This document shows positions 36,948-48,366 of a DNA stretch of 64,000 bases, piece after piece. The DNA is taken from positions 193,501 through 257,500 of the forward strand of contig JAXRKP010000384.1 of NCBI GenBank assembly GCA_037039925.1, read 5' to 3'. Made by a program: the position numbers and the translations under genes. Source of the stretch: Doris montereyensis (lineage: Eukaryota > Mollusca > Gastropoda > Nudibranchia > Dorididae). The number at the start of each line of letters is the position of its first letter. The stretch's first letter is position 1. The notes beneath the pieces were generated by a model, which was not told the DNA's origin, ran no database searches, and saw only the letters and a program-made list of their open reading frames with translations.

Positions 36948-38400
36948 ATGATTAAAAACCAAGGGAGAGAGGCAGACAAACTACTACATGCAATATGCCA
37001 ACAAGCATGGAAGTCCAAACAGGTGTCAGACGACTGGAAAAAGGAAACGGTAGTACCAATACAGAAAGGATCAACTATGGAATGCTCAAACTATAGAGGG
37101 ATATCACTACTTAGCGTACCAGGAAAAGAATATGCCAGGATACTGGACATGAGACTAAGGAAAAGAGTAGAGGATCAGATTGAAGAGCATCAGAGTGGAT
37201 TTAGACCAGGAAGAAGTGTAAAAGACCACATATTTACAATTAAACAAATAATAGAAAAATTCCTTGAGAGAAACATTGACTTACACCTGTGTTTTATTGA
37301 CTTAGAAAAGGCATTTGACACTGTGAGGAGGGACGAACTATGGCATTCCTTAAAAGAACACAATGTAGAGCAAAATTTAATAGAAGCCATTTAAAATTTC
37401 TACAATAAACCAACATGTGCAGTGAGAGTAGCTGGAAATATATCTGCAGAATTTGATGTAGATACAGGAGTAAGACAGGGTTTTATCCTAAGTCCTCTTT
37501 TGTTTATCACATTAATGGATTCAGTCGCAAAGGCATCCTCAAAAATGAAGAAAATGAATGTAGGTATGTGGAAGCTCAAACTAGTAAATGTATCAGTATC
37601 AATGCTTTGATTTGCCGATGATTTAGTTCTGTTTGGAAAATCAAAAAGTGACCTTCAGTCGAATATCAACATTATGAACAATGAACTAAATAAAAGAGGA
37701 ATGAAAGGAAATGCAAAGAAAACCAAAACAAAGCTAGTAACTAGGGAAGCTAAAACACAAAATCTTAAATTGGGGAGGGAGTATTTAGAACAAGTTCAAA
37801 GCTACAATTACCTAGGAGTAATGATTAACTCAGAGGAAAACTAAGAGAAGAAATCAGCCAGAGAATCCAAAAAGGCAAGTGCAATATATTATATATATAT
37901 ATATAACCATCTAGGAAAGGCATTTGTAGAGGTAAGCAAGAATTGTCAACAAAAAACAAAATGGCAGTATACAATACAGTTTATTGTCCTACTCTCCTCT
38001 ATGACAGCGAAACTTGGACTTAAGACAGTAGAGAATACAATAGAGTACAGGCAGCTGAAATGAAATATCTAAGAAAAGTAGTAGGAAAACTAAAAGCGGC
38101 AAAATCAGAAATACAACAATAAGAGATCAAAGCGAAGCAGATGGCATAAAAACTAAGATAGAAACAAATCAATTGAAATAGTTTGGGCATGTAAACAGAA
38201 TGAATGACAATAGAATAGCTAAATCAGTATACAGTGCTAAAGCACAAGGTAAAAGACCAAAAGGCAGACCTCGGAGAAAATGGGAAGAAGATATAAAAGA
38301 GGCATTGAAACATAGAAATTTAACTTTTTTTGGAATGGAAGGAAATAGAAAATTCTAGGACAGGGCATCCTGCAGAAAGATCATCTCGGGCATCTGAACC
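36948..38400 (+). pseudogene. LINE reverse transcriptase and C terminus, broken
   Basis: 148 codons remain open: DWKKETVVPIQKG, NYRGISLLSVPGK, HQSGFRPGRSVKDHIFTIKQ, LCFIDLEKAFDTV. Further on come TGVRQGFILSPLLF and, after a TGA codon, FADDLVLF at about 37612, then QSYNYLGVMI. A RPKGRPRRKWEEDI-like end is readable near 38260-38300. Confidence 0.9.
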
Positions 38401-38529
38401 CATACACTGAAAGGTAAAATGAGAACTGATAAAGAAAGAAAGAAAGATGATTAATATCGATGTAAACTACATTAAATTATTATGTAAGAGATGTACAAGA
38501 AACGGGACACATTTAGTCTGTCTTCTGTT

Positions 38530-38648
38530 CTTTCATGAAATTTACTCCGTCCATCACTGCAGTGATTTCAGAGGAAACAGCAAGATGAAATAAAGGGAGA
38601 AGGAATAGAAAGAAGTAGGCCCTACCAGTAGCACCCGCCAGCTGCCCG
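38530..38648 (-). repeat. SINE family C
   Basis: GAAATTTACTCCGTCCATCA, GAGGAAACAGCAAGATGAAA, GGCCCTACCAGTAGCACCCG. Confidence 0.85.
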
Positions 38649-38819
38649 AAGTTTAGGTTAACAATACATATATTATAATGAAGGCCCCAAGGCATGTAAA
38701 AAGGCTACAATAGTAGTAGTAGTAGAAGTAGAAGGGCCTAATAATTGATGGGTGGCAGTCAAATAAACTATTATATTTGTATTGTTTTGGTTTGCATACA
38801 GTCTCAGTGTCTCCGTACA

Positions 38820-38870
38820 AAGTAAAAGGCTGGCGATAAGTGAGAATGGCGGTTTAGCGAAGAACAAATT
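38820..38870. repeat. Fragment related to the pogo-like element end
   Basis: GGCTGGCGATAAGTGAGAATGG followed by CGGTTTAGCG resembles the right end of the element at 39175-39951 (GACGGTAAGCGAGAATGGCG). Confidence 0.55.
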
Positions 38871-38954
38871 CATTTCAGTTATTACAGAACCAGTAATAAA
38901 AACAAAGTCATGTATAATTTCTCTTCTCGCTACGTTCAAATTTTATGTCAATGA

Positions 38955-39090
<136 letters not shown>

Positions 39091-39174
39091 ATTAATAAAT
39101 ACATGTTGTATGAAATATGACACAGTAAGAAGTGTATACTATTAATTACTATACATGTATCGGTATTATGTATA

Positions 39175-39951
39175 CACTCAAACCTCGTTATATACCATCA
39201 ACTGTTGTGCCAGTGGTAATTTGGCGTTTAAACGGGAATGGTGTTATATTCAGTATAATTACAATGACGGAAATAATTAAATCAATATTTGACTAATCCA
39301 GTAGAAGAAAAATGATCACTGACAAGGCAATGTAGGCCTACTGCATGTGAAATGATTATTGTAGCTGTAGTATTATATTGACTGGAATGGTAGTCTTTTA
39401 TGAAGTCTAAAAAAAATATCGATAGACACACCCCTAACTCAAAATGGATTAGCCTAGCTTATGATGACACTGCTGTGAAGATTAATTCTTGTCACTCAAT
39501 TGGACCCAATCATAGCCATGCCTATCCCGCCAAGGTATTGTCAGGATGATAGTCAATGATACGATCTGGGCTATGCCGATGCTGCTCTTCATTCGGCTGA
39601 CCTAGGCCTAAGCAATGGACGATTAACTTTGTCTCCAAACCTTCAGTACTCTCATTCTCATGAGGAAGAAACCTTGTGTAACTAGTGTAAGTGTGATTTC
39701 TGTAAGTGTAAGAATACTAAGAAGACATACAATCATGCCAGTGACCATTGTGTCTGTGCGTTAAGTGTGTATTTGACTCAATGATCTATGACCAAACCAA
39801 ACTACATTCTACTTATATACCCGCTTGCATCACTTTGGGAAAGGGGTGGTAATGCACGGTGGCGGTATTTCATTGTTAGGTTAGATATGTACAAGTACAA
39901 GGGTGAAAAACTGACGGTAAGCGAGAATGGCGGTATAAGGAGGTTATAGTG
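39175..39951. mobile_element. Pogo/Tigger-like nonautonomous TIR element
   Basis: Left end CACTCAAACCTCGTTATATA pairs with right end (reverse complement CACTATAACCTCCTTATACC), imperfect inverted termini of about 25 bp. Both ends abut TA, the Tc1/mariner-superfamily target. AACCTCGTTATA-type ends are typical of pogo/Tigger. No transposase frame seen in 777 bp. Confidence 0.75.
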
Positions 39952-39959
39952 TATGTGCA

Positions 39960-40324
39960 TACTAATGCCAATACATGTAATAGTACTGTTAAATCAGCTT
40001 GTGAAGGCCTATCAAAGGCAGTACATGTAGTATTAGTAGCAGTAAAGCTGTAGACCATGTGCGTTTTCTTCTTCATCCGTCATATTCTCCTTCGTTTTGA
40101 TCTTGTGGTGTTGGTTGCACGTCAGTTTAAGTTGTAGAGTTGTAAGATGGGCTACATCCTACATTATCTCAGTCAGCGAGCTGTAAATAAATATAAAATC
40201 TATTATGGTTACATGTAAATAAAATAATAATATTTCATTAACACCCTTAACGAAGAATCAAACGACTATAGTATAATATATTATCCCTGTTGAGAGAGAA
40301 GTTGAAGGATTGCTAGTGCTACAT
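39960..40324. other. Intergenic, nothing recognised
   Basis: AT-rich, no supported feature. Confidence 0.4.
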
Positions 40325-40458
40325 CAAATTTACCCACGTCCACTATATTTTATATGCCTGATATCAAGGTTGATTAAGAGGAAACAGCAGGATGAAAGAT
40401 CAAAGAGTGGAAAAGAAGTAGGACTTACCAGCAATGCCTACCAACCGCCCATGAAGCT
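40325..40458 (-). repeat. SINE family C
   Basis: AAATTTACCCACGTCCACTA, AAGAGGAAACAGCAGGATGA, GACTTACCAGCAATGCC, CAACCGCCCA. Confidence 0.8.
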
Positions 40459-40703
40459 GAAGGAAGCTATTCTTATGTCCCACTACATACAATTAACAAA
40501 CAACCCTCATCCTTTAACCCTTCCAGCAACCAACAACCCACATCAACCAACAACACCAGAATAAAAAACAACCAAACAACAACAAACAAAACACAATGTG
40601 TGTTAGCATTACTGAACTTAAATTTTCTCCTTACTGAACTGTTATCAACGCTCAACACCAGTACAGTTTTACCACGGAAACTCAGTACCCCAGTAGTTTC
40701 AAT

Positions 40704-41118
40704 GACAAGACAATAAAGTGATAACTTCAAGAAGTAGACAAATCAAATACGTGGCGTTTCGGAACTGACGGATTGAAACTTACTCCGTCAACACCATATG
40801 TGGTGATTTCAGGGTGAATTAAGAGGGAAAAGTAAGATAAACAGTAAAAGTAAAATATAAATGAAAGACTGAAAATAAAGAAATTCATATCCACCAGTCA
40901 ATAGCGTCAATCACCAATGACGTGTCAGGTATTTTATAAGTACACCATGTATAGTAATACATTGTAATAATAACAGTACACATGTAGTATTAGTATAGCC
41001 TAACCTGTCATCAGACAATACATGCGTAGTGATACATTATTAAAATGTATTATGCCAAACGTCACGTGTTTGTTCTGTTTTTCTTAGTGGAGTTGTCATC
41101 TATTGTCATATTTCGCCT
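40704..41118. mobile_element. Second, decayed foldback element of the 20210 family
   Basis: 40704-40766 matches the outer part of the left arm (GACAA.ACAATAAAGTGA, ACGTGGCGTTTCGG) and 41045-41118 matches the right arm (AACGTCACGTGTTTGTTCTG, AGTGGAGTTGTCATCTATTG, TCATATTTCGCC). The arms are inverted and a SINE C copy lies between them. Confidence 0.7.
40778..40922 (-). repeat. SINE family C inside the second foldback element
   Basis: GAAACTTACTCCGTCAACAC, GGTGATTTCAGGGTGAATTA, and a diverged 5' end ending CCACCAGTCAATAGCG. Confidence 0.75.
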
Positions 41119-41119
41119 A

Positions 41120-43770
41120 GTAATACATAATAATGTGTACAGTATAAATTATATGTCTACATGACTTTTAGTATGAAGGTATCACATGGTGATATTGAGA
41201 TGTCAGAAGAAAGAATAGAAAACAAGATGAAAGGAAAGCGAAAAGGAAAGGTAGACAGTGACAAAAGGTAAAATAATTTTTATGAAGTAGAAAGAAGTAG
41301 GCCTATACTAGGCCTATAAGTATAAGGCATATATATATACTGATTTATTCTTTATATTTATTATCATTTTTCTTTGATTATGGTTCCTTTGGTGTTGCAG
41401 TTTTGAGTCATGAACTTCGCACCTAATCGTACACTTCACACTAATATGATTTTGGAAAACGAAAAGAATTACCAACAGCCAGTCAATAATGAATCCAAAC
41501 AATATTTTAGATCTAGCTAGATCTAGATTGTCATTTTAGGTCTAATGTAAATAATCTAAATTTTGATGACAACTCGATAATACACATTACATGTAGTAAT
41601 TCTACATAATCTACGTCACAAAAACAAATCAAAGAACATTCATTGAAAAACTAATCTAAAAAGTTATGTAGAATCTACATGTAGAGCTAGATTTTCTAGA
41701 TATATTCAAAACATGGTCAGTCAGTGAGACAACACAAAGGGCAATAACGGCACAACTATGATATTGACATTATATAGATCTAATTATAAAAATAATAGTA
41801 AGTAAATTTAATAAGTATATAAATAGTAAGAGTAAGCATAGATAATCCACAGCATTGAAATGAAACTCAGATCCATCGAGATACACGCATTTCCTAAACT
41901 ATGTGATCAGGTCATACGCATATAATTTTATAATTCAACCTGGCTTTCTGTACGGAATTGGGGATACTATTATGGGCCTAGATCTAGATCTATATAGATC
42001 TAGCTAAATCTACTAAAAAAATTTATAAAAGAATGTTTTGTAAGTCGAGCATGTCTACACCACTGACTTTGACATGAACCTTGAGGTCAAACATACAAAG
42101 GTTACGAGGCTATCTCATTTTGTGTGTGCTTTTCATTCCGATGAGGCCAAAGACCTTTAATGTGTTGTTTCGGGGAACTGTTTAAATGAAAAAGGTAATA
42201 TTTATCTTATTTGAAAAACAAATATTAAATGTACATTTTAAGTAGGCTTCATGACACTTGAGGCGTGAGATCCGGACCATAAGATTTGGAAAACGGAGGC
42301 GTGGTTAGTCCACACACGGCGAAGTCGTTTCATTTTAGAGTGTTTCAGTTTCAGTACATGTTCTACTTTTGTGATGTGACAAATATTAATGCGCCCTTAC
42401 AGCATGTTTTACTAGATTTAAGCATGCATGTTTTGCTTAACAAACTCTCATATGTCCCTGTATTGCATGGCCTAAATTATCTGACCATGACAGCCTTTGA
42501 ATTTATAGATATTCTAAAGTAACAAAAGAGACCGCAGAAACTAATTTGAGAGAACAACAGATTATGATTACGACTAATGCTCGAACGAAGTGTCGATCCG
42601 CTGTGGTTGACAACAATCAACACAACACACCGTCGGACTTCCCCATACGCATGCCCAAGTACCGCTGTGTAATTTTAATTCCAGCGCACGAAAACGGTTA
42701 CCGAGTTTACATCTACCGTCAAGACGCAAATCGATCTCCAACCATATATAATTTTCGTGATTGAGGCAGAGAAAAAGAAATACTGTACGCTAAAAAAAAC
42801 AACAACAAAAAACCAAACTGTAGAAACAAACCCCAAACCCATACATCTACCGGTTGTGGTAACAAGTAGGCTTGGCCTCAGCGACACTGTCGTAGCCTAG
42901 TCCGTGAACTTTACTGTGCTGTGGGGATTTTCAGAGCCTTTTTCATAGGCTTATCGTTAACCCGGAACTAAATCATGAAGGAAACAACACTGAGTCACAT
43001 GGTCATATAGACCAATGAAATCATCGAATTTATGAACAGACTTCAAGAGAAGCGGTTTCTACACAAGCACAAATCCATGCTCGTTGACACTCTGCTGTCG
43101 AAATCTTGCTACAATAATTCTAATGATTAAAAGAAATCTGTCCTCAGGTATTTATTAGCATTATTTTAGTTTAGAAAAATTTATAATATTATGTATTCGT
43201 TGATTTCAAGTCCATGACCCTCATAGATCTAGTCGGTTGGACAGTGATTCGGAAGGTATTGTGAGTGTGTACAGTCTAGAATCTAGATCTATTCTACACT
43301 TGGTAGACTACTTTGTGTTCCAACATTTAGAACGTCTTTACCAGAAAAGAAACCATGGTGGTTAGAATAGTTGATTTAATTGACTTCGGTTGTTTCAGGA
43401 CATTAAAGCGGTGAGTAAGCTTTACAAAATTTGCACCAATGTTGAAACTCTCGTCCAACACGGTGAGCTGGTCGGTCTCTTTTGTGAAACGCTTTCCCCC
43501 CCTTTGAAAAGGAAATGAACCCGCCTACTACACATCTCCGTCATTCATGGCAATAAGTGTGTAGCTCAGGCCAACGTTCCTGTCAGCCAAACTCTGCCTC
43601 TTTTGAGATTACTGTTTGGAAAAATTTACCTTGTGGATCAGACATTATTCTGTGATATAGATCTACCTGTGTGACGGAATTTAATGGAGCGGTATGTTAA
43701 CTTCAATAATAGAATAGCAGCGACATATTAGAAAACTGTTCAATAACAGAGAAACTTTTTCTGGGTTAGC
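41120..43770. other. Intergenic, AGATCTAGA-rich, no gene recognised
   Basis: Contains repeated TAGATCTAGATCTA-type palindromes (41512, 41690, 41980-42010, 43222, 43275). Several 60-80 codon frames lie here but show no family motif. Confidence 0.4.
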
Positions 43771-43990
43771 GTCTGTTCGCGGTCGAGTTAGATGGCCGAC
43801 GGCTGACTGGAAGAAAACCGAGAGAGTTGCAGCCGTCACCCAGCGGTACGAGCCAGCGCTCTTTACTTTCTGGTTTCAGTGTTCGATTCTCTCCATTGAC
43901 ATTATTTCTGTATAACTTACAACGTTTTAATCAACTGTATCTGTGAGATACAAGTGAATCGTCATCGTTGAGACCAAGTGAATCAAGAGC
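43770..43990 (+). promoter_or_regulatory. Possible SAP130 5' UTR/promoter region
   Basis: A GC-richer, CpG-containing patch (GCGTCTGTTCGCGGTCGAG, CGTCACCCAGCGGTACGAG) in an AT-rich surround, 2.5 kb upstream of the first SAP130 coding exon and on the expected side. It contains ATGGCCGACGGCTGA, a four-codon upstream frame. Assignment is by position and composition only. Confidence 0.3.
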
Positions 43991-45557
43991 ATCTAACTAA
44001 GATTTGGAGCTGTCAGAATCGGGAAGAGTCTAAGATTCTAGATCTAGAAAATCTAGACTAGGTTCTATCTAAAACATCTAGACTACTAGAGTTTGAGTTA
44101 CATTTTATCTCTATCAAAGTTTGGCCATTTGCCCTAGACAAAAGGTAGCAGGAATAAAAACTGTTACTATGAAGAAACAAAATAAAAGTGACCTTCTTTG
44201 TAACAGTAACATCACATGAAGTCTTGGGCTTGGGTTTGCTTTCAGTGATTCTTTTTGAATATTACCACATGTACTATCATATCTAGAAGCTAGATTTATA
44301 TTTTTAAGTAGATTCTAGATATATATTTTAGGATTATTTGAATCTTTGCAAGACACTGCCGAAATACAGCTCTTGGGATGAGCTGCTGGAGGGACATAAC
44401 CTTGGGTTGGATGGGGGTTTTCTTAGGGGCCGACCAATAGAGTTGGTGTTCACCCTTCAAGGATTATTATAGATTATACAAAAGGAATATACCTGTTATT
44501 ATACAGCATCTATGTAGTGTTAGGCAAATTACTATGTAAGTTAGATAACTCAATTTCTATGTTAGTTAGATAGCTCTTTCATGTGTAGAAATATGGTCAA
44601 TATATAAGTAAACAAAAGCAGGTAATTTCCGATTTTCAGCCCGAGATGCCATTCTGTCTGTTGTCAGTGACATTCAAACTGCTCGTGTTCAAATAAGCGG
44701 TCTGTTGTCTTGAATTTCTTATCTTGCTGAAAATGAGAGAATCTCTAAAACAGACTATCTGTTATGTTCACTTATCATTAAGTTTTGCTCACTAGCGAAA
44801 TTGGGAGGCTACAAGATTGGGGACAAATATCACAGGACAGACAATTTTTCATTCTATAATTGAAAACATCTAGCCAGAATTTGACCTTTAACTTCATATT
44901 CTTGATGGGGAAGCTCACAAATGTTTGTATATTATGCTGTTGTTTACTAGAAGAAAGTAACTATCTTTTCAAGTTGCAACTCTTCCTGATGTTATTTTAT
45001 TTACAAATAACTTGTTGTTTACAATGGGTTTGTGCTCTTTTCTGTCCTTACTGAGATGGCTGTACATGGTAAAAAGTTGCCGTCACTCCTGATTCCTGAC
45101 AAGAGGATGCAAGGGTTGATTACGAAGTTTTCAGCACATTTCTGTACATGAGAAAAACAAAATGAATGTTGATATGGAGGTTCAAGTCTGTGATGCCACT
45201 AGATTTAATTATTTTATTCTATGTATCAGTGATGATGGTTATCCGCGGAAATCCGTGGTTTTTGAAGTCGGGAGGAATTTCCCTGTTTTCCGCAACTTGA
45301 CGCTGATCGCCACTCCCGCTGAATTTTACGAATCCGACATTACGTTCCGCCTGGAACTTAGTGTGAACAGTGAACCTATCCGATGTACGGAAACACTTCT
45401 GCGAGTGCTATTTCCCGTCAATATCAGAAATTTTCTTTCTTTCTAGAGGTAGATGTAGACTCTGCTTTTCCTTTTATTTTTAAATTATCATTGCTTTGCT
45501 AGATTTATAGATCTAATTATAATCTAGATCTACTGTGGTGATCGTCAATTTCAAATC

Positions 45558-45823
45558 ATGAAAACTCTTGGTAAAAGCGAAGGAAATGGAGTTAAAACAA
45601 ATTTAGGTTTGAGTGGTTAGAGACGCCTGTAAAATTAAAATCACAGAAACTTTGTGAATTGAAGGGAAACTTGGGAGATTCGATTGAGAAGTTGGATCTT
45701 GCTGGTAAAGCCCTATGTTCATATTGCAATGATATGGTCAGTTATGGTGGGAAAGGCAAAATTGCGTTGGTAGACCATGTTCAATCAGCTAAACATATTT
45801 CCAATAAGGGAAGGAAATGTTAA
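45558..45823 (+). pseudogene. U1-like/BED-like zinc-finger protein fragment
   Basis: After an ATG at 45558 and one frame change near 45600, about 74 codons read FRFEWLETPVKLKSQKL..., CSYCNDMVSYGGKGKIALVD and HVQSAKH, then TAA at 45821. The C-x2-C...H-x5-H pattern with a preceding F-x-W-L is seen in transposon-derived zinc-finger proteins. Likely a mobile-element remnant; a small host gene is less likely. Confidence 0.5.
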
Positions 45824-46079
45824 CCCCTCCCCTTCTACCTTTCCACCCCCCCCCCCCCCTCGACATGTGTACATTTACCATTTTACTCAAGTTCTGGATT
45901 GTGTAAGTATATTATAGTTATTTTTGTCCTCTTTATTATTTAAAAATGAGGGCCCTAAAGAGAAAATTGTGATTTTGGTGGGTCGCGTAAAAATTTTCCT
46001 CCTTTTTCACTTTTAGTCACCATCATCACTGATGTATGTATGTCTTGATATAAAAAGACAAGTATTGCTATGGAATCCA

Positions 46080-46260
46080 CAGGGAAGAAGACACCAAGGC
46101 AAGCCACTTAGAGGAAAAGTGTAGATAAGGACCAGAACAGATTGGATGTCAGCTGGAACAAGTTAAAAAGATCTCTCGGGAGTAAGAAAGATGGAAATCT
46201 CTTGTCTATGGCCTATGCCCTGGTAGGGGTGGAATACTTTGATGATGACGAGGATGTCTG
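46080..46260 (+). mobile_element. Possible LINE 3' end fragment
   Basis: Plus strand gives a basic GKKTPRQAT-like stretch, then VDKDQNRLDVSWNKLKRSLG, resembling the W-x-x-LKR/A-x-DR tail of APE LINEs. It ends 50 bp before the first SAP130 coding exon. Confidence 0.4.
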
Positions 46261-46312
46261 TTTTCATTTCTTGAGTGCTTTAGCATTGATTCTTTGTCTG
46301 TTGTTTTTACAG

Positions 46313-46526
46313 TGGCTGACTACTGATGAGCAAATTGAAATTTGGCGACACTGACAGAAAGGGTGAAGGTGCTGGAGAAAGAGACACTTCGCGTATGATC
46401 ACGCCTCAGGTGGGAGTGCCTGGCCCTTCCCCAACCCGTCCCGCCCTGGCAGCATCTGGCACCGGCCACTCCTTCATTGTGTCTTCCCAGCATCCAGCTG
46501 GGCAGCATCATGACATGAAGAGCTTT
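46313..46526 (+). CDS. SAP130: SAP130 exon 1 (first coding)
   Basis: Acceptor TGTTTTTACAG at 46312. ATG at 46326 with an in-frame TGA at 46317 just upstream, so the start is well supported. 67 codons ([15 protein letters not shown]..., [17 protein letters not shown]), leaving in phase 0 at GTGAGT. An untranslated exon must lie upstream. Confidence 0.78.
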
Positions 46527-48269
46527 GTGAGTAATCTTATGTTTTCCCTCAACCTTCTTTGCTATTAGTGAAGACAAATCTGAAGCATTGAAAACTACAT
46601 ACTAGATTTAAGTCTTATCTCAATAGAATTGGCCCCTAACATCCCCCCCCCGCCTCCTCCCTCCTCCCTCCCTCCCTCATGCGCTATTGCAGGTGAATGT
46701 GTTCTTATGGAGTCACGTCGACCCATAATACTACTACTATCATCACTACTACTGCTACTTCTACTACTACATCTACTACTACTACTACCACTACTAATTT
46801 GTCCACCTTATGCATGTCAATCACTGCAACCCTTGATTGACAAAACTACACTGTACAAAGCATTGTATCAGATGTTATAATATATAAAATATATGTAATG
46901 TTTTTAGACTGGCATTTGCTGTTGGGAAGATTTCTCAACTCTACAACAGAGATTAAAAAAAGAATAAGCAGAATATATTTATTATGTGTATGAAACAATA
47001 TGAAAGATTATGCTTTTTATACTTTCCTTGAAAAGAATAAATTTTTCTTGCGTTTATAAGCTAATGGTTTTACATTTTCTTTCTTGAGAGGTAACACAAC
47101 AGTTTTTCCCTCATAGATTTAAGCCTATTTAAGATAATCAATTAAACAAAAAAAACGCAAAAAAATATCTGAGGTAGAGAGGGCGGAAACATAATATGAA
47201 CAATATACTTAAAAAAAAATGCATTTGGATTTAATGAGGGAGGGCAGTGGATGGGGGAAGGATGTCTGAATTGAGCTCATTCAATGGAATTGACATTTCA
47301 CCAAATGGTTGCTACGGCTATGTAGTATGCTTTTTTAAAAAATATATTGAATGCGGTGGGATCTCCTCCTGTTTTGTTTGCTTTTTACTTTACATCTTAA
47401 TTTATAATTCAATATTTTTCTTTTTTCCTTTAGAAACTTGCAAGGCCCATTGCCCCAGCTCCTCCGCAGCAGGGGCCTGGTATAACGGGTAGAGGTGCAC
47501 AGACGTCCCAGCCCAATATACCCAGCATCATCCCTCCATGTAAGTTCCTTCAAGGCCGCTAAGCCCATAGACCTGGAGCGTATCCCAGTTCATATAACGT
47601 GCAACGGAGCATGTGATAATGATCACCTCCTTGACAGGACGTGCTTGTTTTTACTCGCAAGCTAGTGCTTATACCCATTTTTTACCTGGGTCGAATGGGG
47701 AACTGCACACAACAGACCTTTATAGAGTGACAAATTTTACGTAACTTACGAAAAATAGATGTTGAGTATGGGACTACTGAAGCCACAAGACAAATTATGA
47801 ATCTTTTCTGGTTTTTTCTTTAAATAAAGAAATATAAATAAACAGTCGATAAATAACCGGTTCCATACGGGAGGTTTAGAAGCAGGTATAATGATGGTGG
47901 TTCTCCATCTCCGCTATGCATACTGTCTTCTTTGCAATAATACTAAAGCGCATTTAAACAAGAGGGAGAGAAAATAATACTAATAGCATAGGTTCAAGTA
48001 GAGTTCAAAATTTCTCAGTTACCATACGCATCCCGTCATGTATTCCGTGAAGCAATTATTGATCGATGAAGACTCACATTTGCTCTAGTTTAGTGGTGGG
48101 GCAGGAGAATTGAGATCTTGAACACTTTCACAGAGCTGTATATGAATGTGAAAAGTTAGAAGGGGGTGGGGGTTATATGTTTAGGTGCTGATGGGACTTA
48201 GGACGGGCACATGCGACATAAAAAAACGTTTGGAAAATGCTTCCTTTTCAGTTAGGTGTTTGTTGCATT

Positions 48270-48366
<97 letters not shown>

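Larger units (their letters stand above)
35079..38440 (+). mobile_element. RTE-like non-LTR retrotransposon, near full length, decayed
   Basis: A 5' UTR with tandem repeats and a conserved CACCATCTACCTAGGGTACA block precedes an APE endonuclease region (35400-35950), a basic linker (36140-36650), RT (36950-37640) and a C-terminal region (to 38400). It ends in GAAAGAAAGAAAGAT, a microsatellite tail typical of RTE elements. Many in-frame stops make it inactive. Confidence 0.85.

Noticed and set aside
42546..42764. 72-codon plus frame upstream of SAP130
   Set aside because: No recognisable motif, weak start context, and no exon borders in keeping with SAP130 phases.
45162..45446. 94-codon plus frame (MNVDMEVQVCDATRFNYFIL...)
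   Set aside because: Reasonable length and composition, but I recognise no domain, splice site or homologue; kept out of the annotation.
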